Origin: Lentzea guizhouensis
GTDB lineage: Bacteria > Actinomycetota > Actinomycetes > Mycobacteriales > Pseudonocardiaceae
Length of the DNA: 64,000 nt
NCBI RefSeq assembly: GCF_001701025.1
Contig: NZ_CP016793.1
Span: 9,052,001 to 9,116,000, forward strand
Direction of reading: 5' to 3'
Below, piece by piece: positions 52,821 through 60,197 of this stretch (its first letter is position 1; each line of letters opens with the position of its first letter). Under the pieces are notes generated by a model that saw nothing but the letters and a program-made list of their open reading frames with translations, was not told where the DNA came from and did no database searches. The translations under genes were made by a program, and so were the position numbers.

Positions 52821-54803
52821 CTACCGCAGCTTCGAGGGCCACCAGATCCGGCCACCGATGTCCACCGACAGCGCCGGCACCAGCAGCGACCGCACCAGCA
52901 GCGTGTCGAGCAGGACACCGAACGCGACGATGAACGCGATCTGGGTGAGGAACAGGATCGGCAGCACCGCGAGCGCCGCGAACGTCGCCGCCAGCACCAC
53001 ACCCGCCGACGTGATCACGCCACCGGTCAGGCTGAGCCCCCTGATGGTGCCGTCGACCGTGCCGAGCTTCTGCGTCTCCTCACGCACACGGGTCATCAGG
53101 AAGATGTTGTAGTCGATGCCCAGCGCCACCAGGAACACGAACCCGAACAGCGGTACCACCGGGTCCGCGCCGGGGAAGTCGAAGACGTGGTTGAACACCA
53201 GCGCCGAGACACCCATGGTGGCCGCGAACGACAGCACGACCGTCGCGATCAGCAGCAACGGCGCCAGGATCGAGCGCAGCAGCAACGCGAGCACCAGGAA
53301 GATCACCACGAGCACGATCGGGATGATCAGCAACCGGTCGTGCTCCGACGTCGTCCTGGTGTCGAGCAACGTCGCCGTCTGCCCGCCGACCTTCGCGTCC
53401 GCGCCCTGGACGCCGTGCACCGCCGCACGGATGCGTTCGACCGTCGCGACCGCCGCGTCGGAGTCCGGCGCGTCCTCGAGCGTCGCCTCGATCCGCACCA
53501 GCCCGTCCGCGGTGCCGGTCGGCCGGACGTTCGCCACCCCGTCCACAGTGGACTTGGCAACGACGTCGGCGGTCTTGGCCTCGTTGGCGACGATGACGGT
53601 CGGCGATCCGGTGCCACCGGGGAAGTGCCGTGACAGCACCTCCTGACCCGCGACCGACTCGACCTCGGTGAGGAACACGTCGGACTGCGCGGTGCCGGCC
53701 GCCTTGAGCTGCGGCAGGAACGCCGCCCCCGCCAGCAGCACCAGCGCGGTGACGATCCAGATCGCGCGCGGCTTGCGGCGCACCAGGTTCGCGGTGCGGC
53801 CCCACACCCCGCTGGTCTCCGGGTGCGGCGAGCCGAACTTCGGCGCGAACGGCCAGAACGCCGCGCGCCCGAGGAGCGCGAGCACGGCCGGCAGGAACGT
53901 CAGCGCCGTCAGCAGCGCCGCACCGATGCCGATGGCCGCGACCGGCCCCAGCCCCTTGTTGGAGTCGAGGTCGCTGAACAGCAAGCAGAGCACGCCGAGG
54001 ATCACCGTGCCGGCCGAGGCCGCGATGGGTTCGACGGTGCCGCGCCAGGCCGTGCGGATCGCGACGAACTTGCTCTGCTCGTCGCGCAGTTCCTCGCGGA
54101 ACCTCGACACGAGCAACAGCGCGTAGTCCGTCGCCGCGCCGAAGACGAGGATCGACAGGATGCCCTGGCTTTGACCGTTCAACGCCAGCACGTCGTTCTT
54201 CGCCAGCAGGTACACGACGAAGCTGGACAACCCGAGCGCGAACACCGCCGACACCAGCACCACGATCGGCAGCAACGGACTGCGGTAGACGACCAGCAGG
54301 ATCAACGCGACCACCGCGGCCGCCACGATGAGCAGCAACCCGTCGATCCCGCCGAACGCCTCGACGAGGTCCGCGACCTGCGCGGCGGGCCCGGTGACCA
54401 GCACCGTGAGGCCCGGCGGCGCACCACGCATGCCGTCCCGCAGCTCCTGGACGGAGTCCTTGACCTCTTTGGCGGGGTCGAGCAGCACGACGAGCTGGGC
54501 GGCGTCCTTGTCGTTCGGCGCGGGGATGACCGGCGAGGCCTGGAACCCCTTGCCGCGCTCGGCGAGGAACGCGGTGTCCTCCTCGGTCAGCCCGCCCTGC
54601 CGCTCGACCACGACGATCGCGGGGATCGCGTTGGTCTGTTGGAACTTCTTCTGCAGCTCGGCGACCTGGGTGGACTCCGCCGAGTTCGGCAGGAACGCGC
54701 TGTTGTCGTTCTCCGCGACCTCCGACAGCTTGCCCGCGTACGGCCCGGTGAACCCACCCACCGCCAGCCACACGACGAGCAACACCCCGGCGAGGACCCT
54801 CAT
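52821..54803 (-). CDS. MMPL-family transporter
   Basis: 660 aa from ATG 54803 (GAAGGAA six bases upstream; the ATG at 54809 is too close). Twelve-TM RND-type exporter with two similar halves: a TM1 then large extracytoplasmic loop, five TM block ('VFGAATDYALLLVSRFREELR'), loop ('VFLTEVESVAGQEVLSRHFPGG'), second block ('ALGIDYNIFLMTRVREE'). The GxxxDY motifs in TM4 and TM10 mark proton-driven lipid/drug exporters. Divergent from a MarR gene that probably represses it. Confidence 0.92.
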   Translation of the reverse strand: MRVLAGVLLVVWLAVGGFTGPYAGKLSEVAENDNSAFLPNSAESTQVAELQKKFQQTNAIPAIVVVERQGGLTEEDTAFLAERGKGFQASPVIPAPNDKDAAQLVVLLDPAKEVKDSVQELRDGMRGAPPGLTVLVTGPAAQVADLVEAFGGIDGLLLIVAAAVVALILLVVYRSPLLPIVVLVSAVFALGLSSFVVYLLAKNDVLALNGQSQGILSILVFGAATDYALLLVSRFREELRDEQSKFVAIRTAWRGTVEPIAASAGTVILGVLCLLFSDLDSNKGLGPVAAIGIGAALLTALTFLPAVLALLGRAAFWPFAPKFGSPHPETSGVWGRTANLVRRKPRAIWIVTALVLLAGAAFLPQLKAAGTAQSDVFLTEVESVAGQEVLSRHFPGGTGSPTVIVANEAKTADVVAKSTVDGVANVRPTGTADGLVRIEATLEDAPDSDAAVATVERIRAAVHGVQGADAKVGGQTATLLDTRTTSEHDRLLIIPIVLVVIFLVLALLLRSILAPLLLIATVVLSFAATMGVSALVFNHVFDFPGADPVVPLFGFVFLVALGIDYNIFLMTRVREETQKLGTVDGTIRGLSLTGGVITSAGVVLAATFAALAVLPILFLTQIAFIVAFGVLLDTLLVRSLLVPALSVDIGGRIWWPSKLR

Positions 54804-54813
54804 GAGCATTTCC

Positions 54814-54852
54814 TTCGATCGTCGAACGTTTCGATGACCGAAACAGTATGCT
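54814..54852. promoter_or_regulatory. Operator and leaderless promoter between MMPL and MarR genes
   Basis: Two dyads: TTCGA-TCG-TCGAA (54814-54826) and GTTTCG-ATGAC-CGAAAC (54828-54844). They are followed by TATGCT (54847-54852), a good -10 box six bases before the MarR GTG at 54859, implying a leaderless transcript. A MarR dimer on the second dyad would block RNA polymerase. Confidence 0.6.
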
Positions 54853-54858
54853 GGGTCG

Positions 54859-55317
54859 GTGAGCGATGCAACCGACTACGAGCTCAGCATGCTGGTGCGG
54901 GCCCTCGTGATGGAGTCGAACCGCTTCCTGGAGATCTTCAGCGCGGCCCACGAACTGCACTCCACCGACATGACAGCCCTGAACCTGATCATGACCGCCC
55001 GCTCCCCCATGACCCCGGGCACACTCGCTCGCGCCCTCAACCTGAGCGCCTCCGCCACCACCTCGGTGCTCGACCGCCTGGAGCGCGCCGGCCACGTCAG
55101 CCGCGACCGCAGCCCCGACGACCGCCGCCGCGTCGAGCTCCGCGTGCACGCCGCCGCCGAGGCGCTGGCCTCGACGTTCTTCCAGCCGCTGGCCCGCGAG
55201 TACGCCGCCGCGTGGGACTCGATGAGCGCCGAGGAACGCCGGGTCGTGGCCCGGTTCCTCACCTCGACGACGTCGGCGACGGCACGGGTCCGCACGGAGG
55301 TCCTCAAGCCTGGCTAG
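54859..55317 (+). CDS. MarR family transcriptional regulator
   Basis: 152 aa from GTG 54859. Winged helix at about 35-105: 'DMTALNLIMTARSPMTPGTLARALNLSASATTSVLDRLERAGHVSRDRSPDDRRRVELRV' in pieces, with the 'DDRRR' wing. Flanking helices dimerise. Divergent from the MMPL exporter gene and presumably its repressor. The TAG stop is part of the CTAG duplicated by the inserted MITE. Confidence 0.92.
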   Translation: MSDATDYELSMLVRALVMESNRFLEIFSAAHELHSTDMTALNLIMTARSPMTPGTLARALNLSASATTSVLDRLERAGHVSRDRSPDDRRRVELRVHAAAEALASTFFQPLAREYAAAWDSMSAEERRVVARFLTSTTSATARVRTEVLKPG

Positions 55318-55393
55318 TGCGGTGACCACGATCTTCACCGTGTTTCCCGACGCTCAGCAGGGCACCTCGCGGGAAAGGTTCGTGGTCACCGCA
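55318..55393. mobile_element. Short MITE, 76 bp, CTAG target duplication at overlapping stop codons
   Basis: Non-coding element flanked by CTAG (55314-55317 and 55394-55397). Terminal inverted repeats TGCGGTGACCACGA (55318-55331) and TCGTGGTCACCGCA (55380-55393) are perfect over 14 bp, with further imperfect pairing inside. The left CTAG holds the TAG stop of marR and the right CTAG the TAG stop of the convergent DinB gene. Before insertion the two genes would have shared one CTAG as overlapping stops. IS5-type CTAG targeting is the likely mechanism. Confidence 0.85.
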
Positions 55394-55966
55394 CTAGTGC
55401 AGGTCGCGTCCGCAGACGAGGAGCAACAGGTTCTGGGCCTCGTCCCTGATCGGCGTGCCCTCGCCCAACGTCCAGTCCATGTCGGTGGCTTCGAGCCGCT
55501 TGCCCTCGAGGTCGACACCGAAGTACTTGAGGTGGCCAGGCCTCATGGCGTCGAACACGAGTCGCAGCCTCTCCAGCGGGACCTTCCGGTCGAGGTTGAG
55601 CGCGACCGTGACGTCGAGGCCGTGGATGACGTCGTGCGAGAGCGCGCCGACCGGCCCGCCACCGGGCGGCGTCCACGGGTGGTGGATGTTCGCCTTGAGG
55701 CTGTCCAGAAGGTCGTGCGTCGACAACTGTTCCGCGTCTTTTCGGGCCATGCGGTCGGAAGCGCGGTTGAAGTTGCCGCGCGCTTTGAGCATTTCGCGCA
55801 GGATGCGGCCGGTCGAGCTGCGGTACGGCAACGTCGTGTGCGCGATGACCTCCTTGACGCGCCAGCCCGCGCACAGCGACGGCGCCTCCCACTGCTGCTG
55901 CGTGAGGTTGCTGAGCAGTTCTGCCTGGTCACGCCGTTCGGCGGCCACCACTTCCCTGATGTCCAT
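55394..55966 (-). CDS. DinB/maleylpyruvate-isomerase-type protein (mycothiol-dependent family)
   Basis: 190 aa from ATG 55966 (an ATG at 55999 would add 11 residues). Four-helix DinB fold: 'VVAAERRDQAELLSNLTQQQWEAPSLCAGWRVKEVIAHTTLPYRS' in pieces with the first metal His (HTT), and 'LSHDVIHGLDVTVAL' with the HxxxH pair. Members are mycothiol-dependent metal enzymes of actinobacteria. Divergent from the ECF sigma factor gene, 55 bp apart; the two may be coregulated. Confidence 0.88.
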   Translation of the reverse strand: MDIREVVAAERRDQAELLSNLTQQQWEAPSLCAGWRVKEVIAHTTLPYRSSTGRILREMLKARGNFNRASDRMARKDAEQLSTHDLLDSLKANIHHPWTPPGGGPVGALSHDVIHGLDVTVALNLDRKVPLERLRLVFDAMRPGHLKYFGVDLEGKRLEATDMDWTLGEGTPIRDEAQNLLLLVCGRDLH

Positions 55967-56021
55967 GCTCCACGTACGGATCGGCCGACGAAAACTCATC
56001 GGCCCGCGTAGGGTCGTGCGC

Positions 56022-56960
56022 GTGATCGAGACGCTGGAGCCGTTCCGGGTCGAGCTGACCGGCTACTGCTACCGCATGCTCGGCTCCGGTTTCGAGGCCG
56101 AGGACGCCACGCAGGAGACGCTCGTGCGCGCGTGGAAGGCGTACGACAGCTTCGACTCCTCGCGCGCGTCGCTGCGCACCTGGCTGTACCGGATCGCGAC
56201 GAACATCTGCATCGACATGCAGCGATCTGCGCAACGGCGTGCGTTGGCCGTGGACCTGGGACCGGCCGGTGGTGAGCTCGGTGCGCCGCTGCACGAGCAG
56301 GTGTTCGTGCAACCGGTGCCGGACCACAAGGTGCTGCCCGAGGACCAGGCGATCCGCAAGGAGACGATCCGGCTGGCCTTCGTGGCGGCGTTGCAGCACC
56401 TTCCGCCCCGGCAGCGCGCGGTGCTGATCCTGCGCGACGTGCTGGCGTGGCAGGCGGCCGAGGTGGCCTCGTTGCTGGACATCACGGTGGCGTCGGCCAA
56501 CAGCGCGTTGCAACGGGCGCGGGCGACGTTGCGCGACACCGACCCCGGCGAACCTCTGCGCCCGGAAGACCCGACGCAGAAAGCACTCCTCCGCCGCTAC
56601 TGCGAGGCGTTCGAACGGCACGACATGCGCGCGTTGGTGGCGTTGCTGCACGAAGACGCCACGATGTCGATGCCGCCGTTCAGCTGGTGGATCCGCGGCC
56701 GGGAGGCGATGTCCGCGGTGCTGCTGACCCCCGGTTCGTCGTGCGGGGGTGCGTGGCTGGAGCCGGTCAGCGCCAACGGTTCGCCGGCGTACTGGCAGAT
56801 GCGGCCCGGCATGGACCGTCCGTTCGGGCTGGTGTTCCTCGACGTGCGCGATGGGCTGGTCACGGGGGCGTGCACCTACCTCAACGCCGACGAGTTGCTG
56901 CCGTTGTTCGGTGCACCGATGAGTTCCGGCCCGTCGTCCCGTATGCCGGTGGACGACTGA
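56022..56960 (+). CDS. ECF-type RNA polymerase sigma factor with SnoaL-like C-terminus
   Basis: 312 aa from GTG 56022; TAGGGT seven bases before it may be a -10 box for a leaderless message. Sigma2 is at about 8-75 ('ELTGYCYRMLGSGFEAEDATQETLVRAWK') and sigma4 at about 120-175 ('LQHLPPRQRAVLILRDVLAWQAAEVASLLDITVASANSALQRARATL'). The SnoaL/NTF2-like domain at about 195-300 ('YCEAFERHDMRALVALLHEDATMSMPP') replaces a separate anti-sigma factor in this subfamily (TIGR02960-like). No anti-sigma gene is seen. The downstream VOC gene begins 10 bp later and may be cotranscribed. Confidence 0.92.
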   Translation: MIETLEPFRVELTGYCYRMLGSGFEAEDATQETLVRAWKAYDSFDSSRASLRTWLYRIATNICIDMQRSAQRRALAVDLGPAGGELGAPLHEQVFVQPVPDHKVLPEDQAIRKETIRLAFVAALQHLPPRQRAVLILRDVLAWQAAEVASLLDITVASANSALQRARATLRDTDPGEPLRPEDPTQKALLRRYCEAFERHDMRALVALLHEDATMSMPPFSWWIRGREAMSAVLLTPGSSCGGAWLEPVSANGSPAYWQMRPGMDRPFGLVFLDVRDGLVTGACTYLNADELLPLFGAPMSSGPSSRMPVDD

Positions 56961-56970
56961 GGGAGCTCTC

Positions 56971-57324
56971 ATGGCGATCAAGCCCATCATCCGGACCCCG
57001 AGCCTCAAGCCGATGCAGGCGTTCTACGAGCAGGTCCTCGGCGCGACCGAGGTGTTCCGGTACCCGGCGCGCGGCAAGGTGTTCTTCAAGACCTTGCAGA
57101 TCGGCGACGCCCAGCTCGACCTGGTCTCCGTGGACGCCGACCTGGACGCGGCCCCGCGGGTGGTCCTGAGCCTGGACGTCCCGGACGTCGACGCGCTGCT
57201 GCCCGTGGTCGAGGCCGCCGGCGGACGGGTGCAGGGCCCGTCGAACGACATGCCCTGGGGCCAGCGGGTGGCGCACGTGTTCGATCCGGACGGAAATCCC
57301 GTGAACCTCACCCAGGAGCTCTGA
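56971..57324 (+). CDS. VOC family (glyoxalase/bleomycin-resistance fold) protein
   Basis: 117 aa, GGGAG upstream of ATG 56971. Two beta-alpha-beta-beta-beta modules: 'LKPMQAFYEQVLGATEVFRYPARGKVFF' and 'VDALLPVVEAAGGRVQGPSNDMPWGQRVAHVFDPDGNPVNLTQ'. Metal-site residues are not all evident, so it may bind rather than convert its ligand. Between the sigma factor gene and the GNAT gene, all closely spaced on the same strand. Confidence 0.88.
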   Translation: MAIKPIIRTPSLKPMQAFYEQVLGATEVFRYPARGKVFFKTLQIGDAQLDLVSVDADLDAAPRVVLSLDVPDVDALLPVVEAAGGRVQGPSNDMPWGQRVAHVFDPDGNPVNLTQEL

Positions 57325-57325
57325 T

Positions 57326-57901
57326 GTGATGCCCGTGATCCGCATCATGCCCTCCGACCAGGTGCCGTGGAACGACGTCGAGGCGATCTTCGACGGCTCC
57401 GAGCCGAGCAAGTGCCACTGCCAGCGGTACAAGGTCAAGGGCTGGATGTGGCGCGACTCGACCTCGGCCGAGCGCTACGCGGCACACTGCGAGCAGTCCG
57501 CGCGGGGCAGCGGGTTGGTGGCCTACGTGGACGACCGACCAGCCGGCTGGGTCGCCGTCGAACTCCGGCGCGACCACCCGAAACTGCTGGACATGCCCAT
57601 CCCGTGGAAGGGCCGCTCCGAGGACAAGGACGACGACGGCGTGTGGGCGGTGACCTGTTTCGTGGTCCGCAAGGGCTTCCGCCGCCAAGGCCTCACCTAT
57701 GAGCTCGCCGCCGCGACCGTCGACCACGCCCGCTCCCACGGCGCCCGCGCCGTCGAGGCCTACCCGATGATCACCGCACCCGGCCAGAACGTCACCTGGG
57801 GCGAACTGCACGTCGGCGCGCGCCAGGTGTTCGAGGAGGCCGGGTTCGTGCAGGTCACCCACCCGACCAAACGCCGACTGGTGATGCGAGTGGACTTCTG
57901 A
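57326..57901 (+). CDS. GNAT family N-acetyltransferase
   Basis: 191 aa from GTG 57326 (ATG 57329 equally possible), one base after the VOC stop. Acetyl-CoA loop 'FVVRKGFRRQGLTYELAAATVDHARSHGA' (V-x-x-x-x-R-x-x-G) and strand 'GLVAYVDDRPAGWVAVE'. A Cys-rich N-terminal segment 'SKCHCQRYKVKGWMW' is typical of a GNAT subgroup paired with VOC proteins. It ends overlapping the hydrolase start by one base. Confidence 0.88.
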   Translation: MMPVIRIMPSDQVPWNDVEAIFDGSEPSKCHCQRYKVKGWMWRDSTSAERYAAHCEQSARGSGLVAYVDDRPAGWVAVELRRDHPKLLDMPIPWKGRSEDKDDDGVWAVTCFVVRKGFRRQGLTYELAAATVDHARSHGARAVEAYPMITAPGQNVTWGELHVGARQVFEEAGFVQVTHPTKRRLVMRVDF

Positions 57902-58833
57902 TGGACTTCGACACCCAGCCCGCGCCCGCCACGCCCAGGCCCGCCAGCCCCACCACCCCGGCGACCACCGCCTCCGGTTCCGGCTTCCGGTTCGACGAGA
58001 TCGTCATCCCGACCGAGCGCCTCGACTTCCCCGCGCTCGCCGCGGGTGACGGCCCGGTCGTCGTGTGCTGGCACGGCTTCCCGGACCATCCGCTGTCGTT
58101 CGCCCCGCTCGCCGAACGCCTCGTCGCCGCCGGCCACCGCGTGATCGCCCCGTTCCTGCGCGGCCACCACCCGACCACCTTCGACCAGCTGCCGTTCGCC
58201 GACGGCCTGACGCTGGCCGCCGACGCCGCCGCCGTGAACGCCGCCCTCTCCCCCGACCCGCTCGACGTCATCGGCCACGACATCGGCGCCGGCATCGCGG
58301 GCCGGCTCGCCGCCATCTGGCCGGAACGCGTCCGCCGCGTGATCACGATGTCCGTCCCGCCACCCGCCGCGCTGCGCACGATCTTCGACGATCCCGCCCA
58401 GCAGCAACGGTTCTTCTACCTGTGGATGTTCCAGGTCCCGAGGGTCGCCGAGTCCCTCCTCAACGACACCCTGCTCACCTACCTGTGGCGCACCTGGTCA
58501 CCCGGCCTCGAAGTGCCCGCGTACGTCCGCAACGCGTACGCCGACCCCGCGCTGCGCTCGAACTCGCTCAAGCTCTACCGCGCGAACTTCGACCGCACCC
58601 TGCACGACCCGGCTCTGGCACCGCTCGCCGAGGTCTCCGAACGCCCCGCCCCGATCCCGATGCTGGTCCTCGCCGGCGCCGACGACGGCTGCATCACCCC
58701 GGACAGCTACGCCGACGCCGCCACCGGCCTCGCCCCCGGCTCGCGGGTCGACATCGTGCCGGGCGCCGGCCACTTCCTACAGCTGGACCGCCCCGACGAG
58801 GTCGCGGCGCTGGCGCTGGACTGGCTCCGCTGA
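57901..58833 (+). CDS. Alpha/beta hydrolase, epoxide hydrolase/haloalkane dehalogenase-like
   Basis: 310 aa. A Pro/Ala/Thr-rich N-terminal 30 residues precede the core. 'VVVCWHGFPDHPLSFAPLAERL' is the oxyanion loop; the nucleophile elbow reads 'VIGHDIGAGIAGRLA', i.e. Asp rather than Ser. The acid is in 'VLAGADDGCITPD' and the His in 'VPGAGHFLQLDRPDEV'. An Asp nucleophile indicates epoxide hydrolase or dehalogenase chemistry. Last gene of the VOC-GNAT-hydrolase operon. Its 3' end overlaps the convergent membrane protein gene by 57 bp. Confidence 0.9.
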   Translation: MDFDTQPAPATPRPASPTTPATTASGSGFRFDEIVIPTERLDFPALAAGDGPVVVCWHGFPDHPLSFAPLAERLVAAGHRVIAPFLRGHHPTTFDQLPFADGLTLAADAAAVNAALSPDPLDVIGHDIGAGIAGRLAAIWPERVRRVITMSVPPPAALRTIFDDPAQQQRFFYLWMFQVPRVAESLLNDTLLTYLWRTWSPGLEVPAYVRNAYADPALRSNSLKLYRANFDRTLHDPALAPLAEVSERPAPIPMLVLAGADDGCITPDSYADAATGLAPGSRVDIVPGAGHFLQLDRPDEVAALALDWLR

Positions 58834-59436
58834 CCGGCGGATCCGCCCCCAGGGCTTGAACACCGACAACACATAAGCGACCAACAACAACGTCGGCGCC
58901 ACCACCACCGGGTACACCATCCCCGGCGGCACCACGGCCGCCGGGTCGCCCGCCAGCATCCGCGCCCCGATCCGCGCCGCCTCCTGCACTCCCGGCCGCA
59001 ACGCGAACGCGATCAGCAGCGACATCCCGATGTTCACCACCAGCTTGACCGCCACCCACCAGTACCTCACCAGCCCGTACTTGCTCCCCAGCCCCAGCAC
59101 CGCACCCGAGACCAGGCACACGACGCTGGCCCCGAACATCGGCCAGATGGCGAACACGTCCACCGCCTGGATCGCGATGCCCGCGGTACTCACATCCTCA
59201 GTGGACAGTGCGACCACCACCAGGATCCCCAGCGCGAGGTCGATGCCGAGCCACGCGGCCGCGGCCAGGACGTGCACCAGCAGCACGGCCTTGCGAGCGC
59301 GGCCACCGAGCTTGCCGACACCGTGGGGCTTGCCGACACCGTGGGGCTTGCCGACACCGCGGGGCTTGCCGACACCGCGGGGCTTGCCGGCACCGCCCAA
59401 CTTCCGGGTATCACTGGGCTTGCGGGTGGTCGTCAT
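58777..59436 (-). CDS. Four-TM membrane protein with GKPxGV repeats
   Basis: 219 aa from ATG 59436. The N-terminal ~45 residues are strongly basic with a hexapeptide repeat (GKPRGV/GKPHGV, 4-5 copies). Four TM helices follow: 'AVLLVHVLAAAAWLGIDLAL', 'VFAIWPMFGASVVCLVSGAVLG', 'WWVAVKLVVNIGMSLLIAFAL', 'VYPVVVAPTLLLVAYVLSVF'. It resembles small DUF2269-like membrane proteins. Its last 19 codons overlap antisense to the hydrolase gene. Function unknown; the repeat could bind acidic lipid or nucleic acid. Confidence 0.72.
   Translation of the reverse strand: MTTTRKPSDTRKLGGAGKPRGVGKPRGVGKPHGVGKPHGVGKLGGRARKAVLLVHVLAAAAWLGIDLALGILVVVALSTEDVSTAGIAIQAVDVFAIWPMFGASVVCLVSGAVLGLGSKYGLVRYWWVAVKLVVNIGMSLLIAFALRPGVQEAARIGARMLAGDPAAVVPPGMVYPVVVAPTLLLVAYVLSVFKPWGRIRRSAEPVQRQRRDLVGAVQL
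59311..59398 (-). repeat. 18-bp tandem repeat in the membrane protein gene
   Basis: CTTGCCGACACCGTGGGG and its C-variant repeat almost exactly five times (59311-59328, then every 18 bp, last unit truncated and diverged), encoding Gly-Lys-Pro-Arg/His-Gly-Val. In-frame length variation is expected. Confidence 0.85.
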
Positions 59437-59568
59437 CGCGGTGCGCTCCTTCGCTCGGGGTGTCGACACCTACTCTCGCCACCCCGAGCGCCCGCCTCAT
59501 CCGCTCACGTTCTGATCTCGCCTACGTCAGATTGCGTACGACCCCGCCGCCTCGTCGCAGGCCGTCTC

Positions 59569-59958
59569 TCAGCAGATGTAGGCGCTGTGGCCGGCCCACC
59601 ACTCGAGGTGCGGCGCCGTCCTCGGACCGACCCGGCCGTCCACGACCAGTCCCGCGCCGAGCGCGTTGGCGCACTGCTGGAACTTCCTCACCTTGCCCTC
59701 GGTGTTGGCGCCGAACTCGCCGTCCACAGCGATCCGGGCGTGGGTGGCCGGGTTGATCGCCCAGTTGAGCAGGCACTGCACCTCCCGGACGTAGTCGCCG
59801 GTCGAGCCCCGCCCGACGTCGCGGTTCGGGACGTCGATGCAGTCGCGGATCATGGCGCTGACGTCCTCGGCCGGTTTGGGCGCGGCGCTCGCCACCCCGG
59901 CCGAAATCGTCACTCCGGCCAGCACCACGAGGACGAGCGAGAACAGCTTTCGAGTCAT
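59569..59958 (-). CDS. Small secreted peptidoglycan-binding domain protein
   Basis: 129 aa. Sec signal peptide of about 25 residues ('LFSLVLVVLAGVTISAGVASA'). The mature part is one PG_binding_1 domain: 'GSTGDYVREVQCLLNWAI', 'IAVDGEFGANTEGKVRKFQQ', 'LVVDGRVGPRTAPHLEW'. Four cysteines in the mature part (two likely disulfides). It would bind cell-wall glycan without catalytic activity, perhaps as an inhibitor or anchor. Divergent from the TIR-STAND gene with 239 bp between. Confidence 0.88.
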   Translation of the reverse strand: MTRKLFSLVLVVLAGVTISAGVASAAPKPAEDVSAMIRDCIDVPNRDVGRGSTGDYVREVQCLLNWAINPATHARIAVDGEFGANTEGKVRKFQQCANALGAGLVVDGRVGPRTAPHLEWWAGHSAYIC

Positions 59959-60124
59959 CGTCGTGATTCCTTTCTGGACTATTCAGATAATCCGTTTTGT
60001 GGACCCGACCACCAATCAACACGAAGATCACGAAGCCGGGCGCGAATTTCCACATGTTGTCAACTATTCGACCTGTTTCCACGTTGACCAGCAATTTCGC
60101 GCCAGTCAGGCGTCGCCGGGCCTA

Positions 60125-60142
60125 GCTATTCCGTGCAATAGC
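60125..60142. promoter_or_regulatory. Inverted repeat upstream of the TIR-STAND gene
   Basis: GCTATT-CCGTGC-AATAGC, perfect 6-6-6 dyad, 55 bp before the GTG at 60198, in the relatively AT-rich 239-bp divergent spacer. Possible operator; no regulator gene adjoins. Confidence 0.4.
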
Positions 60143-60197
60143 GAAATCACCGTTCGGGCGACTTGCGGGCGACCCAGCCGAATGGGATCGTCCCGGC

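Noticed and set aside
51642..53633. 663-codon plus-strand frame across the AlkZ-like and MMPL genes
   Set aside because: Arg/Gln/His-rich antisense reading spanning two real genes.
55318..55393. Simple bidirectional terminator instead of a mobile element
   Set aside because: Perfect 14-bp terminal repeats immediately inside CTAG duplications, with both gene stops in the duplicates, argue for insertion, although it may well terminate transcription too.
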